DNA of 64,000 nucleotides from Ectothiorhodospira lacustris (GTDB lineage Bacteria > Pseudomonadota > Gammaproteobacteria > Ectothiorhodospirales > Ectothiorhodospiraceae), in contig NZ_JAJNQN010000012.1 of assembly GCF_022227845.1 (NCBI RefSeq), positions 1-64,000 on the forward strand. The letters are read 5' to 3'. The position numbers were made by a program, and so were the translations under genes. The notes beneath the pieces are model-generated. The model searched no databases. It saw nothing but the letters and a program-made list of their open reading frames with translations, and was not told where the DNA came from. Every line of letters starts with the position of its first letter. Within the stretch, counting starts at the first letter, position 1. Of the stretch, positions 1-8,327 are shown piece by piece.

Positions 1-201
1 CGGGCCCCCCCGCCCCGGGCCCCCCCCCCCCGGCGGGGGGGGGTATTTCTTAAGCCCCCCCGCGGCCGCCAGGTGCGACCCCTCCTGCTCCAGTAGGGCG
101 GCATGGGCCAGTGCATCGGTGGGTGGGTCTGCGGGGCGGGGCAGGCCGGCGCAGGCCGACAGGAACAGCGCAATCAGCAGTGGCAGGACGATATGTCGCA
201 T
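1..201 (-). CDS. lpoA: LpoA-like penicillin-binding-protein activator lipoprotein, N-terminal fragment
   Basis: The gene runs off the left edge, so only the first 67 codons are present. From the ATG at 201 the protein begins with a short basic stretch, a hydrophobic core and a lipobox (FLSAC, Cys at residue 17), which marks an outer-membrane lipoprotein. The mature start leads into an Ala-rich helix (ALAHAALLEQEG). LpoA activates the bifunctional synthase PBP1A from the outer membrane in gammaproteobacteria. The name rests mainly on the divergent neighbour rsmI, which is the usual lpoA neighbour, plus the lipobox. Residues encoded by bases 1 to about 60 are Pro/Gly runs unlike the family and probably reflect poor sequence at a contig end. 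Confidence 0.6.
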   Translation of the reverse strand, partial: MRHIVLPLLIALFLSACAGLPRPADPPTDALAHAALLEQEGSHLAAAGGLKKYPPPPGGGGPGRGGP

Positions 202-297
202 GGTGCACACGGGGTCATGGGTTCTCCCTCCCGCCTGGGCGGGTTAGACTGGCGAACCGTTTTTGTGGGGTTTCCAGTATCTTGGCCGGGGTGCAGT

Positions 298-1140
298 GTG
301 TCAATTGAGGCGGGTGTTTTATATGTGGTGGCGACGCCGATCGGCAATCTCTCCGATATCTCCCGCCGCGGGCTGGAGATACTGGGAAGGGTCGACCTGA
401 TCGCAGCGGAAGACACCCGTCATACGGGCAGGCTGCTGGTCCATTTCGGTCTGGCCACGTCGCGCGTGAGTCTCCATGAGCATAATGAGGAGCAGCAGGT
501 CCCGGCACTGGTGGCGCGTCTTGCCCAGGGTGACTCCATTGCCTTGGTCAGTGATGCCGGTACCCCCCTGATCAGTGACCCCGGCTTTCGTCTGGTGGCG
601 GCGGCTCGCGAGGCCGGGATTCGCGTCTCTCCCGTCCCCGGCCCCTGCGCCCTGATCGCGGCACTCTCCGCCAGCGGACTGCCTTCCGACCGGTTTCTCT
701 TCGAGGGTTTCCTGCCTGCCAGGGAGCAGGGCCGCCGCAGGCGTCTGCAGACTCTGCGGGAGATCCCCTGCACCCTGATCTTCTACGAGTCCAGCCATCG
801 CATCGGTGATGCCCTCAGGGACATGGCCGAGGTGCTGGGGGGGGAGCGTCGGGCGGTGGTGGCACGGGAATTGACCAAGACCTTTGAGCAGGTCCAGGGG
901 GATACCCTGGAAGGGTTGGTGCGATGGCAGTCCGAGGACCCCAATCATGGACGCGGCGAGTTCGTGGTGCTGGTGTCCGGGGCGCCACAGCAGGAGACGG
1001 GTGAATTGACGGCGGAGGCGGAGCGTGTGCTGCAGCTGCTGCTGGGGGAGTTGCCGCTGAAGTCGGCGGCGCGCCTGGCGGCGGAGATTACCGGTGTTTC
1101 CAGAAATATCCTCTATCAACGCGGGCTTGAGCTGCGTTGA
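298..1140 (+). CDS. rsmI: 16S rRNA 2'-O-methyltransferase RsmI
   Basis: RsmI methylates the 2'-OH of C1402 in 16S rRNA using SAM, in the cytoplasm, and fine-tunes decoding. The 280-aa product has the tetrapyrrole-methylase fold signatures VATPIGNLSD (residues 11-20) and ALVSDAGTPLISDPG (82-96), followed by VPGPCA. The length equals the family norm of about 280-290 aa. The GTG at 298 was chosen because an upstream in-frame ATG at 103 would add 65 residues that overlap the divergent lpoA start and match nothing in the family. It is divergent from lpoA, as in E. coli yraL/yraM; both promoters must lie in the roughly 100 bp between them. Confidence 0.95.
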   Translation: MSIEAGVLYVVATPIGNLSDISRRGLEILGRVDLIAAEDTRHTGRLLVHFGLATSRVSLHEHNEEQQVPALVARLAQGDSIALVSDAGTPLISDPGFRLVAAAREAGIRVSPVPGPCALIAALSASGLPSDRFLFEGFLPAREQGRRRRLQTLREIPCTLIFYESSHRIGDALRDMAEVLGGERRAVVARELTKTFEQVQGDTLEGLVRWQSEDPNHGRGEFVVLVSGAPQQETGELTAEAERVLQLLLGELPLKSAARLAAEITGVSRNILYQRGLELR

Positions 1141-1145
1141 GGAAA

Positions 1146-1168
1146 CGCCGGCTTGAGTATTGCCGGCG
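1146..1168 (+). terminator. Hairpin directly after rsmI
   Basis: CGCCGGC (1146-1152) and GCCGGCG (1162-1168) form a perfect 7-bp stem with a 9-nt loop, six bases after the rsmI stop. No T tract follows, so it may only protect the 3' end or pause polymerase rather than terminate by itself. Confidence 0.35.
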
Positions 1169-1190
1169 AAACATCGAGCAGGCCCGCTTT

Positions 1191-1262
1191 CGTCACTCCC
1201 GCGAAGGCGGGAGTCCCTGATCTTCAGTCCGCGACTGGATTCCCGCTTGCGCGGGAATGACG
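1191..1262. repeat. Compound inverted-repeat (REP-like) intergenic element
   Basis: The ends are near-perfect inverted copies: CGTCACTCCCGC at the left and GCGGGAATGACG at the right. Inside are two hairpins, CTCCCGCGAAGGCGGGAG (1196-1213) and ATTCCCGCTTGCGCGGGAAT (1239-1258), separated by about 25 bp that includes GGATTCCC. The CGTCATTCCCGCG...GGGAATCC type of element is widespread in proteobacterial intergenic DNA as dispersed palindromic repeats. Only one copy is visible in this window. Confidence 0.7.
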
Positions 1263-1295
1263 TGTTCGGAACCTTCCTAAGCGGCGTTCCCTGTC

Positions 1296-1325
1296 TTGTG
1301 CTTGGTCGCTGAACTTACATACAAT
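1296..1325 (+). promoter_or_regulatory. Sigma70 promoter of rnpB
   Basis: TTGTGC (1296-1301) and TACAAT (1320-1325) are separated by 18 bp. The -10 box is 7 bp upstream of the expected 5' end of RNase P RNA, so transcription starts essentially at the mature end, as in E. coli. Confidence 0.7.
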
Positions 1326-1332
1326 GCTTCCC

Positions 1333-1683
1333 GGAGCCGGCCAGACAGTCGCTGCGGTTTCACAGGCCGTGGAGGAAAGTCCGGGCTCCACAGGGCAGGG
1401 CGCCAGGTAACGCCTGGGCGGCGCGAGCCGACGGAAAGTGCCACAGAAATGATACCGCCGATGGCCTTCGGGCACAGGTAAGGGTGAAATGGTGCGGTAA
1501 GAGCGCACCGCGCGGGTGGCAACACGCCGTGGCAGGGTAAACCCCGCCCGGAGCAAGGCCAAATAGGGGTGCACTGGTGTGGCCCGCACTGCACCCGGGT
1601 AGGCTGCTCGAGGCGCATGGTGACATGCGTCCCAGACGAATGACTGTCCTCGACAGAACCCGGCTTATCGGCCGGCTCCACTT
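1333..1683 (+). ncRNA. rnpB: RNase P RNA, bacterial class A
   Basis: This is the catalytic RNA that trims 5' leaders from pre-tRNAs. The 5' GGAGCCGGCC (from 1333) pairs with GGCCGGCTCC (1670-1679) as helix P1. Conserved blocks are in order: CCAGACAGTCGC, GGAGGAAAGTCCGGGCTCC (CR-I, about 1371-1391), GGGCAGGGCGCCAGGTAACG, GGTAAGGGTGAAA, GGTGCGGTAAGAGCGCACCG, GGAGCAAGGCCAAATAGGGG, CCCGGGTAGGCTGCTCGAG, and ACGACAGAACCCGGCTTATCG-like sequence near the 3' end. Length is about 350 nt, as in other gammaproteobacteria. Overlapping open reading frames on both strands are spurious. Confidence 0.97.
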
Positions 1684-1692
1684 TTCTTCCTT

Positions 1693-1708
1693 GCCCCCGC
1701 CCGGGGGC
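1693..1708 (+). terminator. GC hairpin downstream of rnpB
   Basis: GCCCCC (1693-1698) pairs with GGGGGC (1703-1708) around a 4-nt loop. The T-rich stretch lies before the stem (CTTTTCTTCCTT) rather than after it, so this is a candidate 3' processing or termination signal only. Confidence 0.35.
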
Positions 1709-1751
1709 GCCTTGCCGACTCGATCGCCCCCTGAAAATCCTACCAGCTCAC

Positions 1752-1919
1752 TCAACTCTGTTTGCGTGACTTGTCGGGTTTCTTTTGCAACTCCCTGATT
1801 AGTCGAGAAACCCCAACATGACTGGGTTCGATCTCACGGGCGCCTTCCAGCATGTTTTGTAAGTATTTGTGACGCAAGCATAAATCTTGATCCTTGAAGG
1901 GGCATTTCCCTTGACACTC
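1752..1919. other. AT-richer intergenic stretch between rnpB and the mra promoter
   Basis: This part of the 380-bp gap before mraZ is visibly less GC-rich than everything around it. On the minus strand one frame reads as a plausible 55-residue Cys-containing peptide (ECQGKCPFKDQDLC followed by a basic helical tail, stop at 1752-1754), but no ATG, GTG or TTG with a ribosome binding site precedes the cysteines, and the frame only opens further upstream antisense to mraZ. It could be a decayed gene or chance. No other gene is visible here. Confidence 0.3.
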
Positions 1920-1940
1920 CGCTGAGCGCCTACCTATAGT
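1911..1940 (+). promoter_or_regulatory. Sigma70 promoter of the dcw cluster (Pmra)
   Basis: A consensus TTGACA (1911-1916) and TATAGT (1935-1940) are spaced by 18 bp, giving a predicted start near 1947. It is the best -35/-10 pair in the window and reads straight into the MraZ boxes and mraZ, matching the position of Pmra in E. coli. Confidence 0.85.
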
Positions 1941-1948
1941 GTCGACGA

Positions 1949-1972
1949 GTGGCTTTATGTGGGGGCAGGTGG
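1949..1972 (+). promoter_or_regulatory. MraZ operator: three GTGG boxes at 10-bp spacing
   Basis: GTGG occurs at 1949-1952, 1959-1962 and 1969-1972, exactly one helical turn apart, starting at the predicted transcription start. MraZ from E. coli and Mycoplasma binds arrays of TGGGN-type repeats of this period upstream of its own gene. The layout therefore predicts autorepression of the dcw cluster by MraZ. Confidence 0.75.
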
Positions 1973-2067
1973 AGTTTGCCCGAGTTTTCGAGGCCTTCCC
2001 AAGACGGAAAGGCGGGGCGATTCCGGCGGTACAGACGCTGTGATTGGTGCAGATGCCCGGGGCGGTC

Positions 2068-2520
2068 GTGTTCAGAGGGATTACCAACCTGAATCTGGAC
2101 TCCAAGGGGCGTGTGGCAATGCCCACCCGGTATCGTGACCGCCTGGCGGAAAGCTGTCAGGGTAATCTGGTCATCACCGTTCACTTGGATCAGTGTCTGC
2201 TGATCTATCCCCTGCCGGACTGGGAAATCCTTGAACAGCAGGTGATGTCCCGGCCCAACATGAACCGGCGGGTGCGGGACCTTCAGCGTCTGCTGGTGGG
2301 GCATGCCTCGGACTGCGAGATGGATGGTAATGGTCGGATACTCCTGCCTGCTCCCCTGCGTGAATTTGCAAACCTGACAAAACGGGCGGTACTGGTGGGG
2401 CAGGGCAACAAGTTTGAGTTGTGGGACGAGGATGCGTGGAACAGCGGCCGTGATGACTGGTTCCGGCAAGAGGCGCGGGAAGGTGATCTGAGTTCGATCC
2501 TGGAGTCTCTGACGCTGTGA
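2068..2520 (+). CDS. mraZ: Transcriptional regulator MraZ
   Basis: MraZ is a ring-forming DNA-binding protein that represses the dcw promoter. The 150-aa product has two AbrB-like halves, each with the signature DxxGR: DSKGRVAMP (residues 11-19) and DGNGRILLP near residue 90, and the conserved YPLPDWEILEQ and GQGNKFELWDE blocks. The GTG at 2068 gives the canonical FRG start and a length like E. coli MraZ (152 aa); an in-frame ATG at 2053 would add five residues and is the alternative. First gene of the cluster; its stop overlaps the rsmH start by 4 nt. Likely autoregulated through the GTGG boxes. Confidence 0.95.
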   Translation: MFRGITNLNLDSKGRVAMPTRYRDRLAESCQGNLVITVHLDQCLLIYPLPDWEILEQQVMSRPNMNRRVRDLQRLLVGHASDCEMDGNGRILLPAPLREFANLTKRAVLVGQGNKFELWDEDAWNSGRDDWFRQEAREGDLSSILESLTL

Positions 2521-3464
2521 GTCATGACATGCTGGAGAAGATCGGCCATCGCCCGGTACTGCTGGAAGAGGCCCTGGAGGCCCTGTGTATCCGCTCGGAT
2601 GGTCTTTACGTGGACGGTACCTTCGGCAGGGGGGGGCACAGTGGTGCCATCCTCGACCGTTTGGGTCCGGCAGGTCGCCTGATTGCCCTGGACCAGGATC
2701 CTGAAGCCGAAGCCGAGGCCCTGCACCGTTTTGCGGGAGATGATCGCTTCGAGTTCGTGCGAACGTCCTTTACCCGGCTGCTGCCTGAACTCCGGGTGCG
2801 TGGCCTGACAGGACGGGTGGATGGTGTGCTGCTGGATTTGGGGGTGTCTTCCCCCCAGTTGGATACCCCGGAGCGAGGCTTCAGCTTCATGCGGGATGGT
2901 CCTCTGGACATGCGCATGGATCCGATGCGGGGAGCGTCTGCCGCCCAGTGGCTGGCACGTGCCGATGAGGCCGAGATCGCCGGGGTTTTGAAGACCCTGG
3001 GCGAGGAGCGCTTCGCCCGCCGCATCGCCCGCCACCTGGTCGCACAGCGGGCCGTCATGCCCATCGAGCGGACCGGTCGCTTGGCGGCGCTGATCGCTGA
3101 GGCCATTCCCCGCCCTGAACGGCACAAGCACCCGGCCACGCGCAGTTTCCAGGCCATTCGCCTGCATGTGAATCGTGAACTGGACGCCCTGGACGAATGC
3201 CTGGCGCAGATACCGGCGGTACTGGCCCCCGCAGGGCGACTGGCGGTGATCAGTTTCCATTCCCTGGAGGATCGGATCGTGAAGCGCTTCATCCGTCGCC
3301 AGTCGGAAGGCGAGCCGTTGCCGCGGGGGTTGCCTGTCACCGATCTCCCCCCCGGAAGGACCCTGTTGAAGATCGGCAAGGCGCAGCGGGCTCGGGAAGA
3401 TGAGGTTGATGAGAATCCGCGGGCACGCAGCGCCGTGCTCCGGGTGGCCGAGCGCCTGTCATGA
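2517..3464 (+). CDS. rsmH: 16S rRNA m4C1402 methyltransferase RsmH (MraW)
   Basis: RsmH puts the N4-methyl group on C1402 of 16S rRNA, the same nucleotide whose ribose is methylated by RsmI, encoded 1.4 kb upstream. The 315-aa protein carries the SAM-binding YVDGTFGRGGHS motif (31-42), LDQDP, LLDLGVSSPQLD, the RSFQAIRLHVN block and the C-terminal ISFHSLEDRIVK. The start is a GTG overlapping the mraZ stop (GTGA), which implies translational coupling. Its 3' end overlaps ftsL by 4 nt. Confidence 0.97.
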   Translation: MSHDMLEKIGHRPVLLEEALEALCIRSDGLYVDGTFGRGGHSGAILDRLGPAGRLIALDQDPEAEAEALHRFAGDDRFEFVRTSFTRLLPELRVRGLTGRVDGVLLDLGVSSPQLDTPERGFSFMRDGPLDMRMDPMRGASAAQWLARADEAEIAGVLKTLGEERFARRIARHLVAQRAVMPIERTGRLAALIAEAIPRPERHKHPATRSFQAIRLHVNRELDALDECLAQIPAVLAPAGRLAVISFHSLEDRIVKRFIRRQSEGEPLPRGLPVTDLPPGRTLLKIGKAQRAREDEVDENPRARSAVLRVAERLS

Positions 3465-3730
3465 GCCGGCGCCTGATATTACTGGCCCTGCTGTTTCCGG
3501 CGGTGGTCATCGGTGCCTTGGCGGTGGTGCACAGCAAGCATCAGAGCCGGGTGTTGTTCACTGAATTGCAGGCTGAACTGAGATTGCGTGACGAACTGAA
3601 CATCGAATGGGGGCAGTTGCAGCTGGAGCAGAGTACCTGGGCGACCCATGGACGGATCGAAGAGGAGGCAGGCAGCCGTCTCAACATGCGGCTGCCTGAT
3701 GCCCGTTCTACCGTTATCTTGCTGGAGTGA
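3461..3730 (+). CDS. ftsL: Cell division protein FtsL
   Basis: FtsL is a bitopic inner-membrane protein of the FtsQLB complex, which activates FtsWI at the septum. The 89-aa product has a hydrophobic segment at about residues 4-22 followed by a periplasmic coiled coil (LFTELQAELRLRDELNIEWGQ region) and the terminal SRLNMRLPDARSTVIL that typifies the family. Sequence is otherwise fast-evolving, so the call leans on position between rsmH and ftsI, size and topology. ATGA overlap with rsmH. Confidence 0.92.
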   Translation: MSRRLILLALLFPAVVIGALAVVHSKHQSRVLFTELQAELRLRDELNIEWGQLQLEQSTWATHGRIEEEAGSRLNMRLPDARSTVILLE

Positions 3731-3733
3731 TTG

Positions 3734-5449
3734 ATGTCGGAGCCAAAGACAACGGTTTCTCGCTGGCGGCGCGGCGCGGTGCTGGGGGCTTTCGCCCTGG
3801 CCTTCGTTGCCGTGCTGGCGCGCGCCGTGGATCTGCAGGTTCTGCAGCAGGATTTTCTCCAGGGCCAGGGTGACGCACGTCATCTGCGAGTGGTGTCCCT
3901 GCCGGCCCACCGGGGCATGATCGTGGACCGCAATGGTGAACCCATTGCGGTCAGCACGCCGGTCGACAGCGTCTGGGCCAACCCCAGGGAAACATTACAG
4001 CACCCCACGCAGCAACTGGTGGGCCTGGCCCATCTGCTGGACATGAATCCACGGGATCTGCATCAGCGTCTGGCCGAGCGTGCCGAGCGTGAATTTGTCT
4101 ATCTGCGCCGTCATGTCAGGCCGGATGTGGGGGCGCAGGTCATGGCCTTGCGAGTCCCCGGTGTCGCCCTGCAGCGCGAATACCGACGCTACTATCCCAT
4201 GGGCGAGGTCTCCGCCCATGTGCTGGGCTTCACCAATATCGATGATCGCGGCCAGGAGGGTCTGGAACTGGCCTATAACCCCTGGCTGACCGGCGAGTCG
4301 GGCGCCAAACGGGTGGTCCGCGACCGTCTGGGGCGCGCCATCCGGGACGTGGAGAATATCCGGCCCGCCCGCCCCGGGCAGGATCTGACCCTGACCATTG
4401 ATCAGCGCCTGCAGTACCTGGCCTATCGTGAACTCAAGGCCGCAGTCCAGGCCCATGGCGCGCGGGCGGGCTCTGCGGTGATTCTCGATGCCCGTAACGG
4501 CGATGTCCTGGCCATGGTCAACCAGCCCTCCTACAACCCGAACAACCGGGGCACCCTGCGTGGCGATAGCGCCCGTAACCGGGTTGTCACGGACCTGATC
4601 GAGCCTGGTTCCACCATCAAACCCTTCACCGTGGCCGCGGCCCTGGAGAGCGGGCAGTTCCAGAAGGAGTCCCTGCTGCAGACCAGCCCCGGCCGCATGC
4701 GGGTGGGCCGCCACACCGTCACGGATATCCGTAACTACGGCCTGATTGATCTGACCACCATGATCAGCAAGTCCTCCAATGTGGGGGCGAGCAAGCTGGC
4801 CCTGGCCATCGAGCCTCAGCAGCTCTGGGAGACTTTCTATCGGGCCGGCTTTGGTCGCAGCACCGGCAGTGGGTTTCCTGGAGAGGCCGGCGGCAATCTA
4901 CGGGATTTTTTCCATTGGCGTGATGTGGAGCGCGCCACCATGGGCTTTGGTTATGGCCTGTCCGTCACGCCGTTGCAGCTGGCCCAGGCCTACGGCGCCA
5001 TCGCCAACGAGGGGGTGATGTTCACGCCCCGTCTGGTGGTATCCGATGCCCCGCGCGAGGCCTATCGGGTCATGAGTCCCCATACGGCCCAGAGCCTCAT
5101 GCACATGCTGGAGGTGGCCGTATCCCGTGAGGGTACCGGCATCCGGGCCTCCGTGGAGGGCTACCGGGTGGCCGGCAAGACCGGCACGGCACGCAAGCTG
5201 GTGGATGGCGGTTATGCCAAGGGGCTCTATCTGTCCCTGTTTGCCGGCATGGCGCCCGCCAGTGATCCGCGTCTGGTGATGGTGGTGATCATCGATGAGC
5301 CCGCCGGCGATCAATATTACGGCGGCCAGGTGGCGGCCCCCGTATTCGGGGCGGTCATGCGTGGTGCGCTCCGCCTCATGGATATTCCCCCCGACAATCT
5401 CCCGGATCTGAAGTCCGCCTCCCGTTCCTCCGCGGAGGCGCCGACATGA
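3734..5449 (+). CDS. ftsI: Septal peptidoglycan transpeptidase FtsI (PBP3)
   Basis: FtsI is the class B penicillin-binding protein that crosslinks septal peptidoglycan with FtsW. The 571-aa product has an N-terminal membrane anchor (about residues 14-34), a pedestal domain and a transpeptidase domain with the active-site STIK (Ser293), SSN (347-349) and KTGTA (482-486) motifs. A TTG lies immediately upstream in frame, but the ATG at 3734 sits 7 nt from GGAG and is preferred. Three bases separate it from ftsL; its stop overlaps murE. Confidence 0.97.
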   Translation: MSEPKTTVSRWRRGAVLGAFALAFVAVLARAVDLQVLQQDFLQGQGDARHLRVVSLPAHRGMIVDRNGEPIAVSTPVDSVWANPRETLQHPTQQLVGLAHLLDMNPRDLHQRLAERAEREFVYLRRHVRPDVGAQVMALRVPGVALQREYRRYYPMGEVSAHVLGFTNIDDRGQEGLELAYNPWLTGESGAKRVVRDRLGRAIRDVENIRPARPGQDLTLTIDQRLQYLAYRELKAAVQAHGARAGSAVILDARNGDVLAMVNQPSYNPNNRGTLRGDSARNRVVTDLIEPGSTIKPFTVAAALESGQFQKESLLQTSPGRMRVGRHTVTDIRNYGLIDLTTMISKSSNVGASKLALAIEPQQLWETFYRAGFGRSTGSGFPGEAGGNLRDFFHWRDVERATMGFGYGLSVTPLQLAQAYGAIANEGVMFTPRLVVSDAPREAYRVMSPHTAQSLMHMLEVAVSREGTGIRASVEGYRVAGKTGTARKLVDGGYAKGLYLSLFAGMAPASDPRLVMVVIIDEPAGDQYYGGQVAAPVFGAVMRGALRLMDIPPDNLPDLKSASRSSAEAPT

Positions 5450-6948
5450 CGTGCCCTGCGCAAACCGAACACCGATATCTGCTGTCGGAACTGCTGGTCG
5501 GGATGGTGCCGGTTCCGGCTGTCCTTGACCGCCCCGTGCAGGGCCTGTGTCTTGACAGTCGCCGGGCGTTGCCCGGCGAGGTGTTTCTGGCCGCGGCGGG
5601 ACATCACCATCACGGTCTGAGCCACGCCCGGGAGGCGGTTCAGCGTGGGGTCGTGGCGGTACTCTGGGAGCCCACGGCAGCGACGGGGGCACCGCCTCCC
5701 GAGGCGTCGGTGCCTTATCTGGCCGTCCCCCGGCTGCGTGAGCGCATGGGTGAGCTGGCGGCGCGGTTTCATGGTCATCCCTCACGCGCCATGCAGGTGG
5801 TGGGGGTGACGGGCACCGATGGCAAGACCTCGGTATCCCAGTGCCTGGCCGGCGCCCTGGACAGTGACAGTCGCCCCTGCGGCGTGATCGGTACCCTGGG
5901 CAGCGGGCGTTACGGTGAACTGGGAGATCCGGGTCTGACCACGCCTGATCCCGTGTCCCTGCAGGCCTTTCTGGCTGCCATGGGGCGCTGCAAGTTGCAT
6001 CAGGTGGTGATGGAGGTGTCATCCCATGCCCTGGATCAGGCCCGAGTGGCGGGGGTGGATTTCGATGTTGCCATCCTCACCAATCTGGGGCGGGATCACT
6101 TGGATTATCACGGTACGGTCACCGCCTATGGTGAGGCCAAGGCACGGCTGTTTTCCTGGCCCGGCCTGAAAACGGCAGTGCTGAACCTGGACGATCCCTT
6201 CGGTCGCCTGCTGGCCGAGCGGCTGAAGGTCCCCGTGCTGGGCTATGGCCTGCAGGCGTCGTCCGACGGCCCCGAACTGGTGCTGGCGACCCATCCGGAA
6301 TTCCATGCCGAGGGTATCCGCGCCCATGTCATGACTCCATGGGGGGCGGGTGAGCTGGAAAGCCCCTGGCTGGGACGGTTCAACCTGGAAAATCTGCTGG
6401 CGGTACTGGCGGCGTTGCTGAGTCTGGACGTCAGCCTCACCGATGCCCTGGAACGGCTGCATCACAGTCCGGCAGTCCCTGGACGCATGGAGCGTTTCCA
6501 CGGTACCCGGGGGCCGCTGGTGGTGGTGGATTATGCCCACACCCACGAGGCGCTGGCCCAGGTGCTGCAGGCCCTGCGTGCCCATTGCAGTGGTCGGCTC
6601 TGGTGCGTGTTTGGTTGCGGCGGCAACCGCGACTCGGGCAAGCGCCCGCTGATGGCGGCCGTAGCCCAGCGTGACGCGGATCAGGTGGTGGTGACCAGCG
6701 ACAATCCGCGCCATGAGGATCCTCGGGCGATCATCGAGGCGGTCTGTACCGGCTTTACCGATCTTTCGCGGGTGCATGTGGAAGCCGACCGGGAGGCTGC
6801 CATCCGCCATGCCTTTGGTCAGGCGGGTCGGGAGGATGTGGTGCTGATCGCGGGCAAGGGTCATGAGACCTGGCAGATCTTCGGCGATGAATGCCGCCCC
6901 TTCAGTGACCGGGTCCTGGCCCGCCGGCTGGTGGAGGGTGAGGCATGA
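5446..6948 (+). CDS. murE: UDP-MurNAc-L-Ala-D-Glu--meso-diaminopimelate ligase MurE
   Basis: MurE adds the third stem-peptide residue to the cytoplasmic peptidoglycan precursor using ATP. The 500-aa protein has the Mur-ligase P-loop GTDGKTS (residues 123-129), an N-terminal UDP-binding domain, and DNPR (419-422), the motif that selects meso-diaminopimelate over lysine. This implies a standard Gram-negative A1-gamma wall. ATGA overlaps at both ends with ftsI and murF. Confidence 0.97.
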   Translation: MTCPAQTEHRYLLSELLVGMVPVPAVLDRPVQGLCLDSRRALPGEVFLAAAGHHHHGLSHAREAVQRGVVAVLWEPTAATGAPPPEASVPYLAVPRLRERMGELAARFHGHPSRAMQVVGVTGTDGKTSVSQCLAGALDSDSRPCGVIGTLGSGRYGELGDPGLTTPDPVSLQAFLAAMGRCKLHQVVMEVSSHALDQARVAGVDFDVAILTNLGRDHLDYHGTVTAYGEAKARLFSWPGLKTAVLNLDDPFGRLLAERLKVPVLGYGLQASSDGPELVLATHPEFHAEGIRAHVMTPWGAGELESPWLGRFNLENLLAVLAALLSLDVSLTDALERLHHSPAVPGRMERFHGTRGPLVVVDYAHTHEALAQVLQALRAHCSGRLWCVFGCGGNRDSGKRPLMAAVAQRDADQVVVTSDNPRHEDPRAIIEAVCTGFTDLSRVHVEADREAAIRHAFGQAGREDVVLIAGKGHETWQIFGDECRPFSDRVLARRLVEGEA

Positions 6949-8327
6949 TGCGGATTTCCATGAGCCAGGTGGCGGCACTGACCGGCGGACGCCTGCAAGG
7001 CGCCGACGCGGCTGTGCAGGGGGTGTCCACGGACAGTCGCAGCGTAACGGCGGAACAGCTCTTTGTCGCCCTGAAGGGACCGCGTTTCGACGCCCATGAC
7101 TTCATCTGTCCGCAGTTCCCGGCCGCCGGCTTGCTGCTCAGCCGGGACCCCGGCCCGAACCAGGACCGGCCCTGGGTGCTGGTGGATGATACCCGTCGTG
7201 CCCTGGCCGACCTGGCCGCCGGCTGGCGCCGCCATTGTCCGGCCCGGATCGTGGCGCTGACCGGCAGCAACGGCAAGACCACGGTCAAGGAGATGCTGGC
7301 GGCGATTCTCGGTCACTGCGGCGAGACCTGGGCCACCCGCGGCAACCTGAACAACGACATCGGTGTCCCCCTGACGCTGCTGAGTCTGTCCGGGAAGCAT
7401 CGCTTCGGTGTGATCGAGATGGGGGCCAACCATGCCGGCGAGATTGCCTTGCTGACGCGCATTGCCCGGCCCGATGTGGCCTTGATCACCAATGCCGGCC
7501 CTGCCCACCTGGAGGGGTTCGGCAGCATCGAAGGGGTTGCCCATGCCAAAGGCGAGATCTTCCAGGGGCTGGAAGATGAGGGGGTGGCGGTGATCAATGC
7601 CGATGATCCCTATGCCGACCTGTGGCTGTCCATGAATCCCGGGCGCCAGGTCATCCTGTTCGGCCTGTCGGCACGGGCCCGGGTCCGGGGAGAGATGGAT
7701 GGCGAGGATCTGCTGATTCATCTGCCGGATGACCGAATCCGTGTGTCCCTGGCCCTGGCCGGTCGTCATAACCGTCTCAATGCATTGGCTGCGGCTGCGG
7801 CCGCCCATGCGCTGGGGGCGGACGCCGCGGCCATCGGCCGGGGTCTGGCATTGATGCAGCCGGTACCGGGGCGTCTGGTGTCCCGGCCGGGAGCGGCGGG
7901 CAGTCGTCTCATCGACGATAGCTACAATGCCAATCCCGCCTCCACTCGCGCGGCGATCCAGGTGCTGTCGGAGCAGCCCGGGCACCGCATCCTCGTCCTC
8001 GGGGATATGGGCGAACTGGGTGAGGACGCCGCCGGTATGCATCGCGAAATGGGTGCATTGGCCAGGGCCATGGGGGTGGAACGGCTGCTGGCAGTGGGTC
8101 CGCTGAGCCGACATGCGGTCCATGCCTTCGGCAACGGTGCGGAGCACTTCGAGGATCAAGCCCGCCTGTCGGCGGTGCTGACAGGATGTCTGGGACCTGA
8201 TGTGGTGGTCCTGATCAAGGGGTCCCGCGGACAGCGCATGGAGCGGGTGGTATCGGCATTGATGCCGGAACAAGGGCAGCGACAAGAACAATCGGGAGAT
8301 AATGGGCATGCTGCTCATTCTGTTTGA
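6945..8327 (+). CDS. murF: UDP-MurNAc-tripeptide--D-Ala-D-Ala ligase MurF
   Basis: MurF attaches D-Ala-D-Ala, made by the Ddl encoded downstream, completing the UDP-MurNAc-pentapeptide. The 460-aa product shows the Mur-ligase P-loop GSNGKTT (107-113), the [15 protein letters not shown] block, [11 protein letters not shown] and the C-terminal ligase domain with DSYNANP and LGDMGELG. It begins ATGATG over the murE stop. Its C-terminus overlaps the mraY start by about 20 nt in another frame. Confidence 0.97.
   Translation: MMRISMSQVAALTGGRLQGADAAVQGVSTDSRSVTAEQLFVALKGPRFDAHDFICPQFPAAGLLLSRDPGPNQDRPWVLVDDTRRALADLAAGWRRHCPARIVALTGSNGKTTVKEMLAAILGHCGETWATRGNLNNDIGVPLTLLSLSGKHRFGVIEMGANHAGEIALLTRIARPDVALITNAGPAHLEGFGSIEGVAHAKGEIFQGLEDEGVAVINADDPYADLWLSMNPGRQVILFGLSARARVRGEMDGEDLLIHLPDDRIRVSLALAGRHNRLNALAAAAAAHALGADAAAIGRGLALMQPVPGRLVSRPGAAGSRLIDDSYNANPASTRAAIQVLSEQPGHRILVLGDMGELGEDAAGMHREMGALARAMGVERLLAVGPLSRHAVHAFGNGAEHFEDQARLSAVLTGCLGPDVVVLIKGSRGQRMERVVSALMPEQGQRQEQSGDNGHAAHSV

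Noticed and set aside
1224-1755. Several ORFs of 60-134 codons on both strands over the RNase P RNA
   Set aside because: The sequence is fully accounted for by conserved rnpB structure.
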